Below are positions 33,854-44,287 of a stretch of DNA of 64,000 bases, piece after piece; within the stretch, counting starts at the first letter, position 1, and every line of letters starts with the position of its first letter. The DNA lies in NCBI RefSeq assembly GCF_007595705.1, contig NZ_NISY01000001.1:930001-994000 (forward strand), read 5' to 3'. The notes beneath the pieces are model-generated. The model was not told where the DNA came from and made no database searches. It saw nothing but the letters and a program-made list of their open reading frames with translations. Both the position numbers and the translations under genes were made by a program. The DNA is from Streptomyces sp. SAJ15. GTDB lineage: Bacteria > Actinomycetota > Actinomycetes > Streptomycetales > Streptomycetaceae.

Positions 33854-34552
33854 TCAGCCCGCCGCGGGGTCGTCGCCCCCGCGCTCCGCGGCGGGGTCGT
33901 TCGCCGTCGTGGCGGGGTCGGCCCCCGCCGCGGCGGCGAGCCCGTGGATGAGGAGGGTGGCGAAGGCCCGCACCCACTCCTCGTCCACCCGCTCCGCGCT
34001 GACCATCGCGCGGTGCACCACGGCCCCCGCGATCACATCGAAGATGAGGTCGACGGTGCGGGCGGAGACCTCGGGGGACTCCTCGCGCGGCAGCTCGCCG
34101 CGCGCCTGGGCGCGCTCCCGACCGAGCAGAACCAGACACTTCTGACGCTCGACCAGGGCGGTGCGGATCCGCTGCCGCAGGTCCTCGTCCCGGGTGGCCT
34201 CGGCCACCACCGCCATCAGCGCCATGCCGGTCTCCGGGCGCTCCAGCAGCGCGGCGAACTGCAGCACCACGGCCTCGATGTCGGCCTGCAGGCTGCCGAG
34301 GTCGGGCAGGTCCAGGTTCTCCTCGAAGACCGCGGCGACCGCGTCCACCACCAGCTCGTGCTTGCTCGCCCAGCGGCGGTACAGCGTGGTCTTGGCGACT
34401 CCGGCGCGCGCCGCCACATCGCCCATGGTCAACTTGGACCAGCCGAGCTCCACCAGCGCGGCGCGGGTCGCCTCCAGGATGGCCCGGTCGGCCTCGGCGC
34501 TGCGAGGGCGGCCGGGGCGTGCGGAGCCGGGGCGCGGGGCGGACGGGGTCAT
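33854..34552 (-). CDS. TetR family transcriptional regulator
   Basis: A 232-residue regulator with the helix-turn-helix at about 38-60: LTMGDVAARAGVAKTTLYRR, followed by WASKHELVVDAV. The C-terminal domain resembles those of lipid or drug-responsive TetR proteins. The C-terminal 25 residues are low-complexity. It converges with icmA (3 bp between stops), and the perfect palindrome upstream of icmA is the most obvious nearby operator. I see no copy of that palindrome at its own promoter, so the pairing is only a hypothesis. Confidence 0.92.
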   Translation of the reverse strand: MTPSAPRPGSARPGRPRSAEADRAILEATRAALVELGWSKLTMGDVAARAGVAKTTLYRRWASKHELVVDAVAAVFEENLDLPDLGSLQADIEAVVLQFAALLERPETGMALMAVVAEATRDEDLRQRIRTALVERQKCLVLLGRERAQARGELPREESPEVSARTVDLIFDVIAGAVVHRAMVSAERVDEEWVRAFATLLIHGLAAAAGADPATTANDPAAERGGDDPAAG

Positions 34553-34833
34553 GGCCGTGACGATACCCGTCAGTAGCTCAGCTGCCGCCGGCCGGAATCC
34601 GTGAGGCAGATCACCGAGGCGGGGGCGCGCGCGGGGCCGGGTTGCAGTTACGCTACGGCTCGTAGCGTAAGAGCGACAGCCACTGGCGCCGGGTGGGGAC
34701 CCGGCGCAGCAACTTCGTCTTGCCCGGATAGCGACCTCGCACGCCCGCGTGGGACCTATCGCGTGTACCGACGTACCGACCGCACTTTTGCCGCACTTTT
34801 CCGAAGACCGCGCGGAAGGGGGAGGATGTACTC

Positions 34834-35799
34834 ATGCAGCCACGGAACATGTCCATGAGTGGAGTGGTCGACCTCGCCGCGGTGAAGGCGGCCGGGGAAG
34901 CGAAGCAGAAGGCGGAGCAGGCGCGCGCCGCCGCCGCGCGCAACGGCGTCTCCGCCGCCCCCTCCCGTCTGGTGATCGACGTCGACGAGGCGAGCTTTCA
35001 GCAGGAGGTCCTGCAGCGCTCCACCGAGGTCCCGGTCGTCATCGACTTCTGGGCGGAGTGGTGCGAGCCGTGCAAGCAGCTCGGTCCGGTGCTGGAGCGG
35101 CTCGCCCAGGAGTACGCCGGGCGGTTCGTGCTCACCAAGATCGACGTCGACGCCAACCAGATGCTCTTCCAGCAGTTCGGCGTGCAGGGCATCCCCGCGG
35201 TCTTCGCGGTGGTGGCCGGCCAGCCGCTGCCCCTCTTCCAGGGCGCCGCGCCCGAGGGCCAGATCCGTCAGGTGCTGGACCAGCTGATCGCCGCCGCCGA
35301 GCAGCAGTTCGGCATCGTCGGAGTGCCGGTCGACCCGGACGCGCAGGGCGCCGAGCCGACCGCCCCGGCGCGGCCGGCCGGCCCGCACGACGGCGCGCTC
35401 TCCGCCGCGCACGACGCGCTGGACGCCGGTGATCTGAGCGGCGCCGTGCGGGCGTACCAGAACGTGCTCGTCGACGACCCCGGCAATGCCGAGGCCGCGT
35501 TGGGTCTGGCCCAGGCCCAACTGCTGGAGCGCGTGCAGGGGATGGACCCGCAGGCGGTCCGCACCGCGGCCGCCGACCGTCCGACCGACGCGGCGGCGCA
35601 GCTCGCCGCCGCCGACCTCGACCTGGTGGGAGGCCATGTGGAGGACGCCTTCGGGCGGTTGGTCGACACCGTGCGGCGCACCGCGGGCGAGGACCGCGAG
35701 CGGGCGCGGCTGCATCTGCTGGAGCTGTTCGAGGTGATCGGAGCGGATGACCCGCGCGTGGTCACCGCCCGTAGCGCGCTGGCCCGCGTCCTGTTCTGA
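34834..35799 (+). CDS. Thioredoxin-TPR fusion protein (CnoX/YbbN-like)
   Basis: A 321-residue protein. The N-terminal thioredoxin fold carries the active site WCEPCK (Cys77 and Cys80) and the cis-proline loop QGIPAVFAV. Residues about 190-321 are helical repeats of TPR type (ALSAAHDALDAGDLSGAVRA, then AEAALGLAQAQLLE). The layout matches the E. coli holdase/thioredoxin CnoX (YbbN), which protects proteins under oxidative stress. Unlike the E. coli protein, both cysteines are present, so reductase activity is plausible. ATG 34834 follows GGAGGATGTACTC. A strong hairpin follows the gene. Confidence 0.92.
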   Translation: MQPRNMSMSGVVDLAAVKAAGEAKQKAEQARAAAARNGVSAAPSRLVIDVDEASFQQEVLQRSTEVPVVIDFWAEWCEPCKQLGPVLERLAQEYAGRFVLTKIDVDANQMLFQQFGVQGIPAVFAVVAGQPLPLFQGAAPEGQIRQVLDQLIAAAEQQFGIVGVPVDPDAQGAEPTAPARPAGPHDGALSAAHDALDAGDLSGAVRAYQNVLVDDPGNAEAALGLAQAQLLERVQGMDPQAVRTAAADRPTDAAAQLAAADLDLVGGHVEDAFGRLVDTVRRTAGEDRERARLHLLELFEVIGADDPRVVTARSALARVLF

Positions 35800-35823
35800 C
35801 CGCGACGTCTCCACACCGTACGG

Positions 35824-35859
35824 CGGCCGCGCTTTACCAAAACTTGGTAATCGCGGCCG
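35824..35859. terminator. Long hairpin after the thioredoxin gene, with an AT-rich dyad at its tip
   Basis: CGGCCGCG (35824-35831) pairs with CGCGGCCG (35852-35859). Inside it TTACCAA (35834-35840) pairs with TTGGTAA (35844-35850) around AAC. The stem is about 15 bp with one small bulge, beginning 25 nt after the stop. It may end the thioredoxin transcript, while the inner palindrome looks like a protein-binding site. Confidence 0.65.
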
Positions 35860-35862
35860 CTG

Positions 35863-36005
35863 TTACTGGCAGTAAATAACTGCCTCCTCTTTATGGGTTC
35901 TTGAGGTATATCTCCCCATCTTTCCCGCGTTGCTCCGGCGACCCTGTGTGTCCACTCTCCAGGGCGCCGACGGAGTCCGGTTATCCGTTCGTTACTCGCT
36001 AGTAA
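35863..36005. promoter_or_regulatory. Two TTACT / AGTAA inverted repeats upstream of the DUF6230 cluster
   Basis: TTACT-GGC-AGTAA at 35863-35875 and TTACT-CGCT-AGTAA at 35992-36005 share the same half-sites. The 563-bp gap 35800-36362 contains no gene I can support. The rest of it is a GC-rich leader with a hairpin at 36140-36179. Confidence 0.5.
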
Positions 36006-36139
36006 TGAACCCCTTGTGCCTCAGCCGGGAATGGACCACGATCGGCCAAGCTCGGTCCATCCCCGACGCCCGGCAGCCGGTCGGCGCGGCGGTGCGGTGG
36101 GTCCCCACCGGGCGAGGCCGGCGGCAGTGGCGCCGGCCT

Positions 36140-36179
36140 TGGACAGGGGGGTCTCTGCCAGGACGGCAGGGCCTGTCCA
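36140..36179 (+). promoter_or_regulatory. Two-part hairpin in the presumed leader of the DUF6230 gene
   Basis: TGGACAGG (36140-36147) pairs with CCTGTCCA (36172-36179), and CTGCC (36155-36159) pairs with GGCAG (36165-36169) inside it. It lies about 185 nt before the ATG at 36363. It could be an attenuator or RNA-stability element, or simply chance; it does not match a riboswitch class I know. Confidence 0.35.
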
Positions 36180-36362
36180 GCAGGTTGCGCGAGAGCGTGG
36201 CCAGTGGTTGTCGCTCGGGGGTGATCGCCGGCGATGTCGGGTGCGTTCGGGCATCCGAGGTCCGGGCGCTCTCCTTCCCGAGGACGTAGCACTTCTCCCA
36301 TCCCAGGCCGGAGGCCATGGCGGCCCCCGGCCGGAGATGTACGTCCGAGAAGGAGGACAGTT

Positions 36363-36980
36363 ATGCAGTCCGTGGCTCGTGGCGGGACCAGATGGAAGCG
36401 GTTCGCCGTCGTCATGGTTCCGAGCGTTGCGGCGACGGCCGCGATCGGTGTCGCCGTGGCCCAGGGCGCGCTCGCGGCGTCGTTCAGCGTGTCCGGCCAG
36501 AACTTCAAGGTCTCCGCCGGTCAGCTGGAAGGCCGGGGCTTCGTCCAGTACGGAGCGCTGGAGACGCAGCACGGCGGCAAGAAGATCCCGGTCGCGGTCT
36601 CCGCGTTCAAGAGCGCTGAGATCAGGGACCTGTGCCAGTCGGTGGTCATTCCGGTTCCGCTCTTCGGCGATGTGTCGCTGAAGCTGTCGGCCGGCACCAA
36701 CGGCAAGAAGGTCGAGGCGAAGAACCTCTACATCGACCTCGACCAGCTCGACGCGGACGCCACGTTCCGGAACATCAACATCGGTGTGGCGGCTGCCGAC
36801 TCCACCAAGGGTCCCGGCATCAACAAGGGTGACGCCGCCCTTCCCAACGGATTCGCTCAGGAAGCCGACGAGGTCTCGCTGAGCGACGTCAAGCAGACCG
36901 CCTGGGCGACCAGCGCGGGCACCTTCAAGCTCTCCGGTCTCTCGCTGAAGGTCAGCAAGGGCAAGCACGAGTGCTTCTGA
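36363..36980 (+). CDS. DUF6230 exported/membrane-anchored protein
   Basis: A 205-residue protein. A basic start is followed by a hydrophobic segment (about 16-36; VVMVPSVAATAAIGVAVAQG), which is a signal anchor or signal peptide. The rest is a beta-rich domain with AFKSAEIRDLCQSVVIPVPL and SLSDVKQTAWATSAGTFKLS, ending in KHECF. The family has sometimes been called cholesterol esterase, but no serine-hydrolase motif is visible. GAAGGAGGACAGTT is an excellent ribosome-binding site. It is the first gene of a three-gene envelope cluster with DUF6114 and an acidic exported protein. Confidence 0.88.
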   Translation: MQSVARGGTRWKRFAVVMVPSVAATAAIGVAVAQGALAASFSVSGQNFKVSAGQLEGRGFVQYGALETQHGGKKIPVAVSAFKSAEIRDLCQSVVIPVPLFGDVSLKLSAGTNGKKVEAKNLYIDLDQLDADATFRNINIGVAAADSTKGPGINKGDAALPNGFAQEADEVSLSDVKQTAWATSAGTFKLSGLSLKVSKGKHECF

Positions 36981-37099
36981 TGCGTTGAGCGCGGGTGGGG
37001 GGTCGTCTTCACCGCCCCTCACCCTGCCCCGCTCGCGCCATCGTCCGTCACGAACATCTTCCGACCGTCCAGATCGCCAGCCCCAGGGAGCTGTTTTCG

Positions 37100-37729
37100 A
37101 TGAGTGCCGAGTCGCCGGGGGCGCGTAACCACTCGATCCAGTGGCGTCAGTCGTTCCGGGAGTGGCGCTGGCAGCGCCCGTTCTGGGCAGGGGTGCTGAC
37201 CGTCCTGGGCGGGCTGCCGATCGCGTACCTCCCGTATCACAACCTCACCTTCGGGCAGTTGCAGTTCCGGATCGGCACCACGACCGGATCCGCGTCACTG
37301 ATCATCGGTGTGCTGCTGGTGGTGCTGGGCCTCAGCATGTGGTTCCAACCCGCCGTACGGGTCTTCGCCGGGGTCGCCTCGATCCTGCTCGGCCTGGTCT
37401 CGTTGGTCGTCTCCAACTTCGGCGGGCTCGTCGTGGGCTTCCTCTTCGCCCTGTTCGGGGGCGGCATGAGCGTCGCCTGGGAGCCGGGCGAGGCGTCCGG
37501 TGGGCAGCCGGCCAAGGGACGGCGGCGTGCCCCGAAGGGGACCGCGGACGGCGTGGGCGACGCGAACGACGCGAAGGACGCTGACGGCGTGGCGAGATTC
37601 GAGGGCCCGAACGGCACCGACGGCGTGGACGACAAGGGCGCCGAGGACGGTGAGAACACGCCGGAACCGGCCGGGGCCGGGACCGCGCCGGAGCAGGAGA
37701 CCATGAATGGGAGGCACCGTGCGGGGTGA
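37100..37729 (+). CDS. DUF6114 membrane protein with acidic cytoplasmic or external tail
   Basis: A 209-residue protein with four membrane segments in the first 135 residues: FWAGVLTVLGGLPIAYLP, LIIGVLLVVLGLSMWF, VFAGVASILLGLVSLVVS, GLVVGFLFALFGGGMSVAW. A disordered tail rich in Asp, Gly and Glu follows. It begins MSAESPGARNHSIQWRQSFR. It lies 119 bp after the DUF6230 gene and overlaps the start of the next gene, so the three form one unit. It may anchor or export its partners; this is inference. Confidence 0.87.
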   Translation: MSAESPGARNHSIQWRQSFREWRWQRPFWAGVLTVLGGLPIAYLPYHNLTFGQLQFRIGTTTGSASLIIGVLLVVLGLSMWFQPAVRVFAGVASILLGLVSLVVSNFGGLVVGFLFALFGGGMSVAWEPGEASGGQPAKGRRRAPKGTADGVGDANDAKDADGVARFEGPNGTDGVDDKGAEDGENTPEPAGAGTAPEQETMNGRHRAG

Positions 37730-39194
37730 TGAGGAGCGGGAGGCCGACGCCGGCAAACCGCGCCGCACGAGAACAGGACCGCGCCACGCGGCTCCGAAGA
37801 GGTCGGTCCTCACCCGGCTGCAGATGCCCGCGGGCAAGGCGATCGCCCTGGCGGCGATGCCGACGGCCGTGCTCATGGGCATGGGGCTGACCCCCCAGCT
37901 CGCCAGCGCCGACCCCCGGGCGCAGGACTTCAAGCCGGGTCCGTGCGTGACCCAGCCGGACGAGGCGGGGGACGAGCAGGACAAGGACAAGGACCAGGAC
38001 AAGAACCAGGACGAGAGCCAGGACCGGGACCGGGGCAAGGACACCGAGGACCCCAAGGGCGAGGAGCCCGGGACTCCGGAGAGCCCCGACGGCGAGAAGC
38101 CCCGGGACCCCGCCGGCGGCGACCGGGACGACCAGGGTCGGGACGACACCGGCCGGGACGAGGAGAAGCCGGGCGACGAGGACACCGGCGACACGGGCCA
38201 GGACGGCACCACGCCCGCGCCCGACCCGACCGGCGACGACACCACGCCGAAGCCGGCCCCGACCGGACCGACCGACCCCGCGGACGAGGCGACGGAGTCT
38301 CCCGACCCCGTCGAGACCGACCCCGAGAGCCCGTTGGACCCGCTCGATCCGCTCGACCCGCTGGGCCTCGGCGACCCGCTGGAGGACGCCCTCAACGGCG
38401 AGGACGACGAACACGCGGGTCAGCCGGGACAGGACGGCACCGAGCCAGGCTCGGACTCCACCGACCCCACCGCGGACCCGACCGACAAGGCCGGGGACTC
38501 GGCCGCGGACACCGCCGACGAGGCGAAGGACGAGGCCGAGGACAAGGCGGCGGACCGGGCCGAGAAGGACGAGGACCCGGGCGACGAACCGAGCGACGGG
38601 ACCTCGCCCGCCCCGTCCCCGACCACCACCCCGAGCTCGGACTCCACCCCGACCCCCGACCCGTCCCCGAAGCCGGGCGACGGCGCCGAGGACGAGGGCG
38701 AGGAGTCGTACCCCTGTCCGACCTACGACGCCGAGGCGTACGAGAACGCGCCGACGGAGCCGACCGCCAGCCTGCTGCCGGACGAGCCGTGGACGCTCAA
38801 GACGTCCAGGCTCGGCCTGCACGGGCTCGCCTACGACGGCATCGTCGAGGTGAAGACGTACAGCGGGAAGGTCAAGAAGGTCCTGAAGTTCACCGCCAAG
38901 GGCGTCGACATCAAGGACCTGCACCAGCTGGTGAAGGGCCCGGGCGGGACCACCACGCATGTGGCGGGCCGCGAGGGCAGCACCTCCACGATCCGCAACG
39001 GCACGGTGACGATGTACACCGAGGAGCTGAGCGGCAAGCTGCTGGGGATCATCCCGGTCACCTTCTCGCCCAAGGCTCCGCCGCCGCTGACCCTCCCCGA
39101 GCTGTTCTTCACCGAGGTCACGGTGGTGCAGGCGGGACAGTTCGGCGGGGACCTGACCATTCCGGGAATGCGCCTCTACCAGACCGAGGGGTGA
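37707..39194 (+). CDS. Acidic exported protein with DUF6230-like C-terminal domain
   Basis: A 495-residue protein. A signal-like segment lies at about 43-68 (AIALAAMPTAVLMGMGL then LASA). A very long disordered region of Asp, Glu, Lys, Pro and Thr follows to about 340, then a compact beta domain from SYPCPTYDAEAYENAP to the end. That domain contains KFTAKGVDIKDLHQLV and a GG-x-LTIPGMRLYQ ending that line up with AFKSAEIRDLCQSVV and GTFKLSGLSLKV of the upstream DUF6230 protein, so I infer a divergent copy of the same fold. The start could be ATG 37707 or GTG 37719, each with GGAG-type sequence upstream. It overlaps the DUF6114 gene. Function unknown. Confidence 0.82.
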   Translation: MGGTVRGDEEREADAGKPRRTRTGPRHAAPKRSVLTRLQMPAGKAIALAAMPTAVLMGMGLTPQLASADPRAQDFKPGPCVTQPDEAGDEQDKDKDQDKNQDESQDRDRGKDTEDPKGEEPGTPESPDGEKPRDPAGGDRDDQGRDDTGRDEEKPGDEDTGDTGQDGTTPAPDPTGDDTTPKPAPTGPTDPADEATESPDPVETDPESPLDPLDPLDPLGLGDPLEDALNGEDDEHAGQPGQDGTEPGSDSTDPTADPTDKAGDSAADTADEAKDEAEDKAADRAEKDEDPGDEPSDGTSPAPSPTTTPSSDSTPTPDPSPKPGDGAEDEGEESYPCPTYDAEAYENAPTEPTASLLPDEPWTLKTSRLGLHGLAYDGIVEVKTYSGKVKKVLKFTAKGVDIKDLHQLVKGPGGTTTHVAGREGSTSTIRNGTVTMYTEELSGKLLGIIPVTFSPKAPPPLTLPELFFTEVTVVQAGQFGGDLTIPGMRLYQTEG

Positions 39195-39228
39195 GCCACC
39201 GCTCGTCCGTCCGGGAGCCGCGCGGAAA

Positions 39229-39271
39229 GGCGTCGGGCCCGTCCCCCGTGAGAGGGGACGGGCCCGACGCC
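39229..39271. terminator. Bidirectional terminator between converging genes
   Basis: A perfect 18-bp stem: 39229-39246 (begins GGCGTCGGGCCC) pairs with 39254-39271, with a 7-nt loop. It serves the acidic-protein gene from the left and pyk from the right; the pyk stop lies 18 bp away. Confidence 0.92.
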
Positions 39272-39288
39272 GTGGCGTGCCGCGGCGG

Positions 39289-40713
39289 TTACCGGCCGCC
39301 GCCCAGGTGGTGCACCCGGACCATGTTGGTGGTGCCGGGGATGCCGGGGGGCGAGCCGGCGGTGATGATCATGGTGTCGCCCTCGGTGTAACGGTTGAGC
39401 TTGAGCAGCTCGGCGTCGACCAGGTCGACCATGCCGTCGGTGTTCTCCACATACGGAACCACGAAGGACTCCACGCCCCAGCTGAGCGTCAGCTGGTTGC
39501 GGGTGGACTCGTCGGTGGTGAACGCCAGGATCGGCTGCTGGGCGCGGTAGCGGGACAGTCGGCGGGCGGTGTCACCGGACTTGGTGAACGCCACGAGCGA
39601 CTTGGCGCCCAGGAAGTCGGCGATCTCGCAGGCCGCGCGGGCCACCGAGCCGCCCTGGGTGCGCGGCTTCTTGCCCGGGACCAGCGGCTGGAGGCCCTTG
39701 GAGAGCAGCTCCTCCTCGGCCGCCTGGACGATCTTCGACATGGTCTTGACCGTCTCGATCGGGTACTGGCCGACCGAGGACTCGGCGGACAGCATCACCG
39801 CGTCCGCGCCGTCCAGGATGGCGTTGGCCACGTCGGACGCCTCGGCGCGGGTCGGCCGGGAGTTGGTGATCATCGACTCCATCATCTGGGTCGCCACGAT
39901 CACCGGCTTGGCGTTGCGGCGGCACAGCTCGATGAGCCGCTTCTGCACCATCGGGACCTTCTCCAGCGGGTACTCCACCGCCAGGTCGCCGCGGGCCACC
40001 ATCACACCGTCGAAGGCCATGACGACCTCCTCCATGTTGGCGACCGCCTGCGGCTTCTCGACCTTGGCGATCACCGGCACCCGGCGGCCCACCTGGTCCA
40101 TGACCCGGTGCACGTCGCGCACGTCGGCGGCGTCCCGCACGAAGGAGAGCGCGACCATGTCGCAGCCCATCCGCAGGGCGAAGGTCAGGTCCTCGACGTC
40201 CTTCTCGGACAGCGCCGGGACGTTCACCGCCGCGCCGGGCAGGTTGATGCCCTTGTGGTCGGAGATCACCCCGCCCTCGATGACGATCGTCCGCACCTGC
40301 GGGCCCTCGACCGCGGTGACCCGCAGCTCGACGTTGCCGTCGTTGATCAGGATCTGGTCGCCCTTGGCGACGTCGCCCGGCAGGCCCTTGTAGGTGGTGC
40401 CGCAGATCGTCTTGTCACCCGGGACGTCCTCGGTGGTGATGGTGAACTCGTCACCGCGCACCAGCTCGACCGGGCCCTCGGCGAAGGTCTCCAGTCGGAT
40501 CTTCGGGCCCTGGAGGTCGGCGAGCACGCCGACCGCGTGACCGGTCTCCGCGGACGCCTTACGGAGCCGGTGGTAGCGCTCCTCGTGCTCCGAGTGGGTC
40601 CCGTGGCTCATGTTGAAGCGGGCCACGTTCATGCCGGCCTCGATCAGCGTCTTCAGCTGCTCGAAGGAGTCGACGGCGGGGCCCAGGGTGCAGACGATTT
40701 TGGAACGGCGCAT
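39289..40713 (-). CDS. pyk: Pyruvate kinase
   Basis: Last step of glycolysis, phosphoenolpyruvate plus ADP to pyruvate plus ATP. 474 residues. It starts MRRSKIVCTLGPAVDSFEQL. The active-site signature is VPVIAKVEKPQAV, and the phosphate and metal region includes DGVMVARGDLAVEYP and IVATQMMESM. The effector-site domain at the C-terminus ends NMVRVHHLGGGR. It lies 62 bp after ackA on the same strand, so pta-ackA-pyk can be one transcript. From gene order it corresponds to the second S. coelicolor pyruvate kinase (Pyk2). Confidence 0.96.
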   Translation of the reverse strand: MRRSKIVCTLGPAVDSFEQLKTLIEAGMNVARFNMSHGTHSEHEERYHRLRKASAETGHAVGVLADLQGPKIRLETFAEGPVELVRGDEFTITTEDVPGDKTICGTTYKGLPGDVAKGDQILINDGNVELRVTAVEGPQVRTIVIEGGVISDHKGINLPGAAVNVPALSEKDVEDLTFALRMGCDMVALSFVRDAADVRDVHRVMDQVGRRVPVIAKVEKPQAVANMEEVVMAFDGVMVARGDLAVEYPLEKVPMVQKRLIELCRRNAKPVIVATQMMESMITNSRPTRAEASDVANAILDGADAVMLSAESSVGQYPIETVKTMSKIVQAAEEELLSKGLQPLVPGKKPRTQGGSVARAACEIADFLGAKSLVAFTKSGDTARRLSRYRAQQPILAFTTDESTRNQLTLSWGVESFVVPYVENTDGMVDLVDAELLKLNRYTEGDTMIITAGSPPGIPGTTNMVRVHHLGGGR

Positions 40714-40775
40714 GAGGCGGATCCTATCGGGTTTGTTTCGGGGCGGAATATTCGAGCTGTAGGAAAACCCAATGA

Positions 40776-41926
<1,151 letters not shown>

Positions 41927-41930
<4 letters not shown>

Positions 41931-44044
41931 GCGGTCTGCGCCTTCTGTGCGGGGTCCGCCGGGGCGGCGGGGGACGTCGGGGTCTGGGCCTGGATGGCGG
42001 TGATCGCCACGGTGTTGACGATGTCCTGGACGAGGGCGCCGCGGGACAGGTCGTTGACCGGCTTGCGCAGGCCCTGGAGGACCGGGCCGACCGCGACCGC
42101 GCCCGCCGAGCGCTGCACGGCCTTGTAGGTGTTGTTGCCGGTGTTGAGGTCCGGGAAGATCAGGACCGTGGCCTTGCCGGCGACCTCGGAGTCGGGCAGC
42201 TTGGTCGCCGCGACCGCCGCGTCCACCGCCGCGTCGTACTGGATCGGGCCCTCGACCAGCAGGTCCGGGCGGCGCTGCCGCACCAGCTCGGTGGCGGCGC
42301 GCACCTTGTCCACGTCCGCGCCGGAGCCGGAGGTGCCGGTGGAGTACGACAGCATCGCGATCCGCGGCTCGACGCCGAACTGGGCCGCGGTGGTCGCCGA
42401 CTGGATGGCGATGTCGGCGAGCTGCTCGGCGTTCGGGTCCGGGTTGACCGCGCAGTCGCCGTAGACCAGCACCCGGTCGGCCAGGCACATGAAGAAGACC
42501 GAGGAGACGATCTGCGCGCCCGGCGCCGTCTTGATGATCTCGAAGGCGGGCCGGATGGTGGCGGCGGTGGAGTGCACCGCGCCGGAGACCATGCCGTCGG
42601 CCAGGCCCTCCTGCACCATCAGGGTGCCGAAGTAGGAGACGTCGGCGACGATGTCGTACGCCAGCTCGTAGGAGACGCCCTTGTGGGCGCGCAGCTTGGC
42701 GTAGAGCTCGGCGAACCGCTCGCGCAGCGGGGAGGTCTGCGGGTCGATGATCTGCGCCTCGGCCAGCTCGATGCCCAGCTCGCCGGCGCGCTTGCGGATC
42801 GCGTCCTGGTCGCCCAGCAGCGTCAGGTCGCACACGTCGCGGCGCAGCAGCACATCGGCGGCGCGCAGCACCCGCTCCTCGGAGCCCTCGGGCAGCACCA
42901 CCCGGCGCCGGCCGGAGCGGGAGCGCTCGATCAGCTCGTGTTCGAACATCATCGGCGTGACCCGGCTGGACCGGGCGACGGAGATGCGGTTGGTCAGCTC
43001 GGCGGTGTCCACATGCCGTTCGAACAGACCCAGCGCGGTCTCCGCCTTGCGCGGCGTGCCGGCGTGCAGCTTGCCCTCCAGGGCGAACAGCTGCTCGGCG
43101 GTGGGGAAGCTCTTCCCGGGCACCGACACCACCGGGGTGCCGGGGGCGAGCCGCGAGGCGAGCGCCAGGATGTCGGCGCCCGGCCGCTCGTCCAGGGTCA
43201 GCAGCACGCCGGCGATCGGCGGGGCGCCGGCGCTGTGCGCGGCGAGCGCGCCGACGATCAGGTCAGCGCGGTCGCCGGGGGTCACCACCAGGCAGCCGTC
43301 GGTCAGCGCGGGCAGGAAGGTGGGCAGCATGGCGCCGCCGAAGACGAAGTCGCGCACGTCGCGGGAGAGCCCGGCGTCGTCGCCCAGCAGCACCTCGGCG
43401 CCGAGGGTGCGCACCACCTGGGAGACGGTGGGCGCGGAGAGCGACGCGTCCTCGGGAAGCACGTAGCAGGGCACGGGCAGCCGCGCGGCCAGCCGCTCGG
43501 CGATGGCGGTGCGGTCGGCGGGGACGACCCGGTTGACCACCAGCGCCACCACGTCGCAGCCCTGGGCCTCGTAGGCGCGGTAGGCGTTGCGCGCCTCGGC
43601 CCGCACCGACTCCGCGCTCTGGTCCTGGCCGCCGACGACGGCGATCACCGAGGCGCCGAACTCGTTGGCCAGTCGGGCGTTGAGGCCCAGCTCGTCGGGG
43701 AGGCTGGTGGCGGCGTAGTCGCTGCCCAGCACCAGTACGTACTCGTAGTCGCGGGCCACCTCGTGGAAGCGGCCGACGAGCTGGGCGACCAGCTCGTCGG
43801 TGCCGCGCTCGGCCTGGAGCGCGGCGGCCTCCTCGTAGCTCATGCCGTACGCGCTCTCCGGGGCCTGGCTCAGCCGGTAGCGCGCCCGCAGCAGGTCGAA
43901 CAGGCGGTCGGGGTTGTCGTGGACGAGGGGGCGGAAGACACCGACCCTGTCCACATGGCGGGTGAGGAGCTCCATGACTCCCAGCTCCACGACCTGGCGC
44001 CCGTCGCCACGGTCGATCCCGGTCACGTACACGCTGCGCGTCAC
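41927..44044 (-). CDS. pta: Phosphate acetyltransferase, long form
   Basis: Acetyl-CoA plus phosphate to acetyl phosphate. 705 residues, the long three-domain form. The N-terminal P-loop/BioD-like domain begins MTRSVYVTGIDRGDGRQVVE, a DRTGG domain follows in the middle, and the catalytic domain runs from about 375: RRRVVLPEGSEERVLRAADV, SYSTGTSGSGADVDKVRAA, LIFPDLNTGNNTYKAVQRSA. In the N-terminal domain the P-loop lysine-rich pattern is degraded (GIDRGDGR), so it probably does not bind nucleotide in the usual way. The GTG start is at 44044. It is divergent from pfkA. Confidence 0.96.
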
Positions 44045-44165
44045 GCGTGCTCTCCGATCCGTCTGTCTGCTTCCACTGCGGGCAGGTCCGGGTGGCGCGG
44101 CCACGGTGGATGGCCGCAACTCAGGAAGATGCCTGAAAAAACCACGATGGATGGGCCCTGCCCTC

Positions 44166-44194
44166 TTGACAATACCTGCGCCCGTAGATAGAGC
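44166..44194 (+). promoter_or_regulatory. Housekeeping-type promoter candidate for the phosphofructokinase gene
   Basis: TTGACA at 44166-44171, a 17-bp spacer, then TAGAGC at 44189-44194. The -35 is consensus and the -10 is fair. It lies 94 bp before the pfkA start. The 243-bp divergent gap also has TCAGG-N6-CCTGA at 44121-44136. Confidence 0.5.
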
Positions 44195-44287
44195 GCTCGC
44201 CAGGTCAGGGGGACGCGGCACGGCCCGGCCCGTGAAACAATCGGACTGGATCAGTCCGTACCAGTCGGCAGCAGGAGACAGAGCACG

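Noticed and set aside
33850..33950. Possible further copy of the dispersed repeat (CGCCGTCGTGGCGG)
   Set aside because: It has a mismatch, the second block is missing, and it lies in the coding end of the TetR gene.
36021..37022. Minus-strand frame opposite the DUF6230 gene and its leader
   Set aside because: It is antisense to a gene with an excellent ribosome-binding site and signal sequence, and it has no domain of its own.
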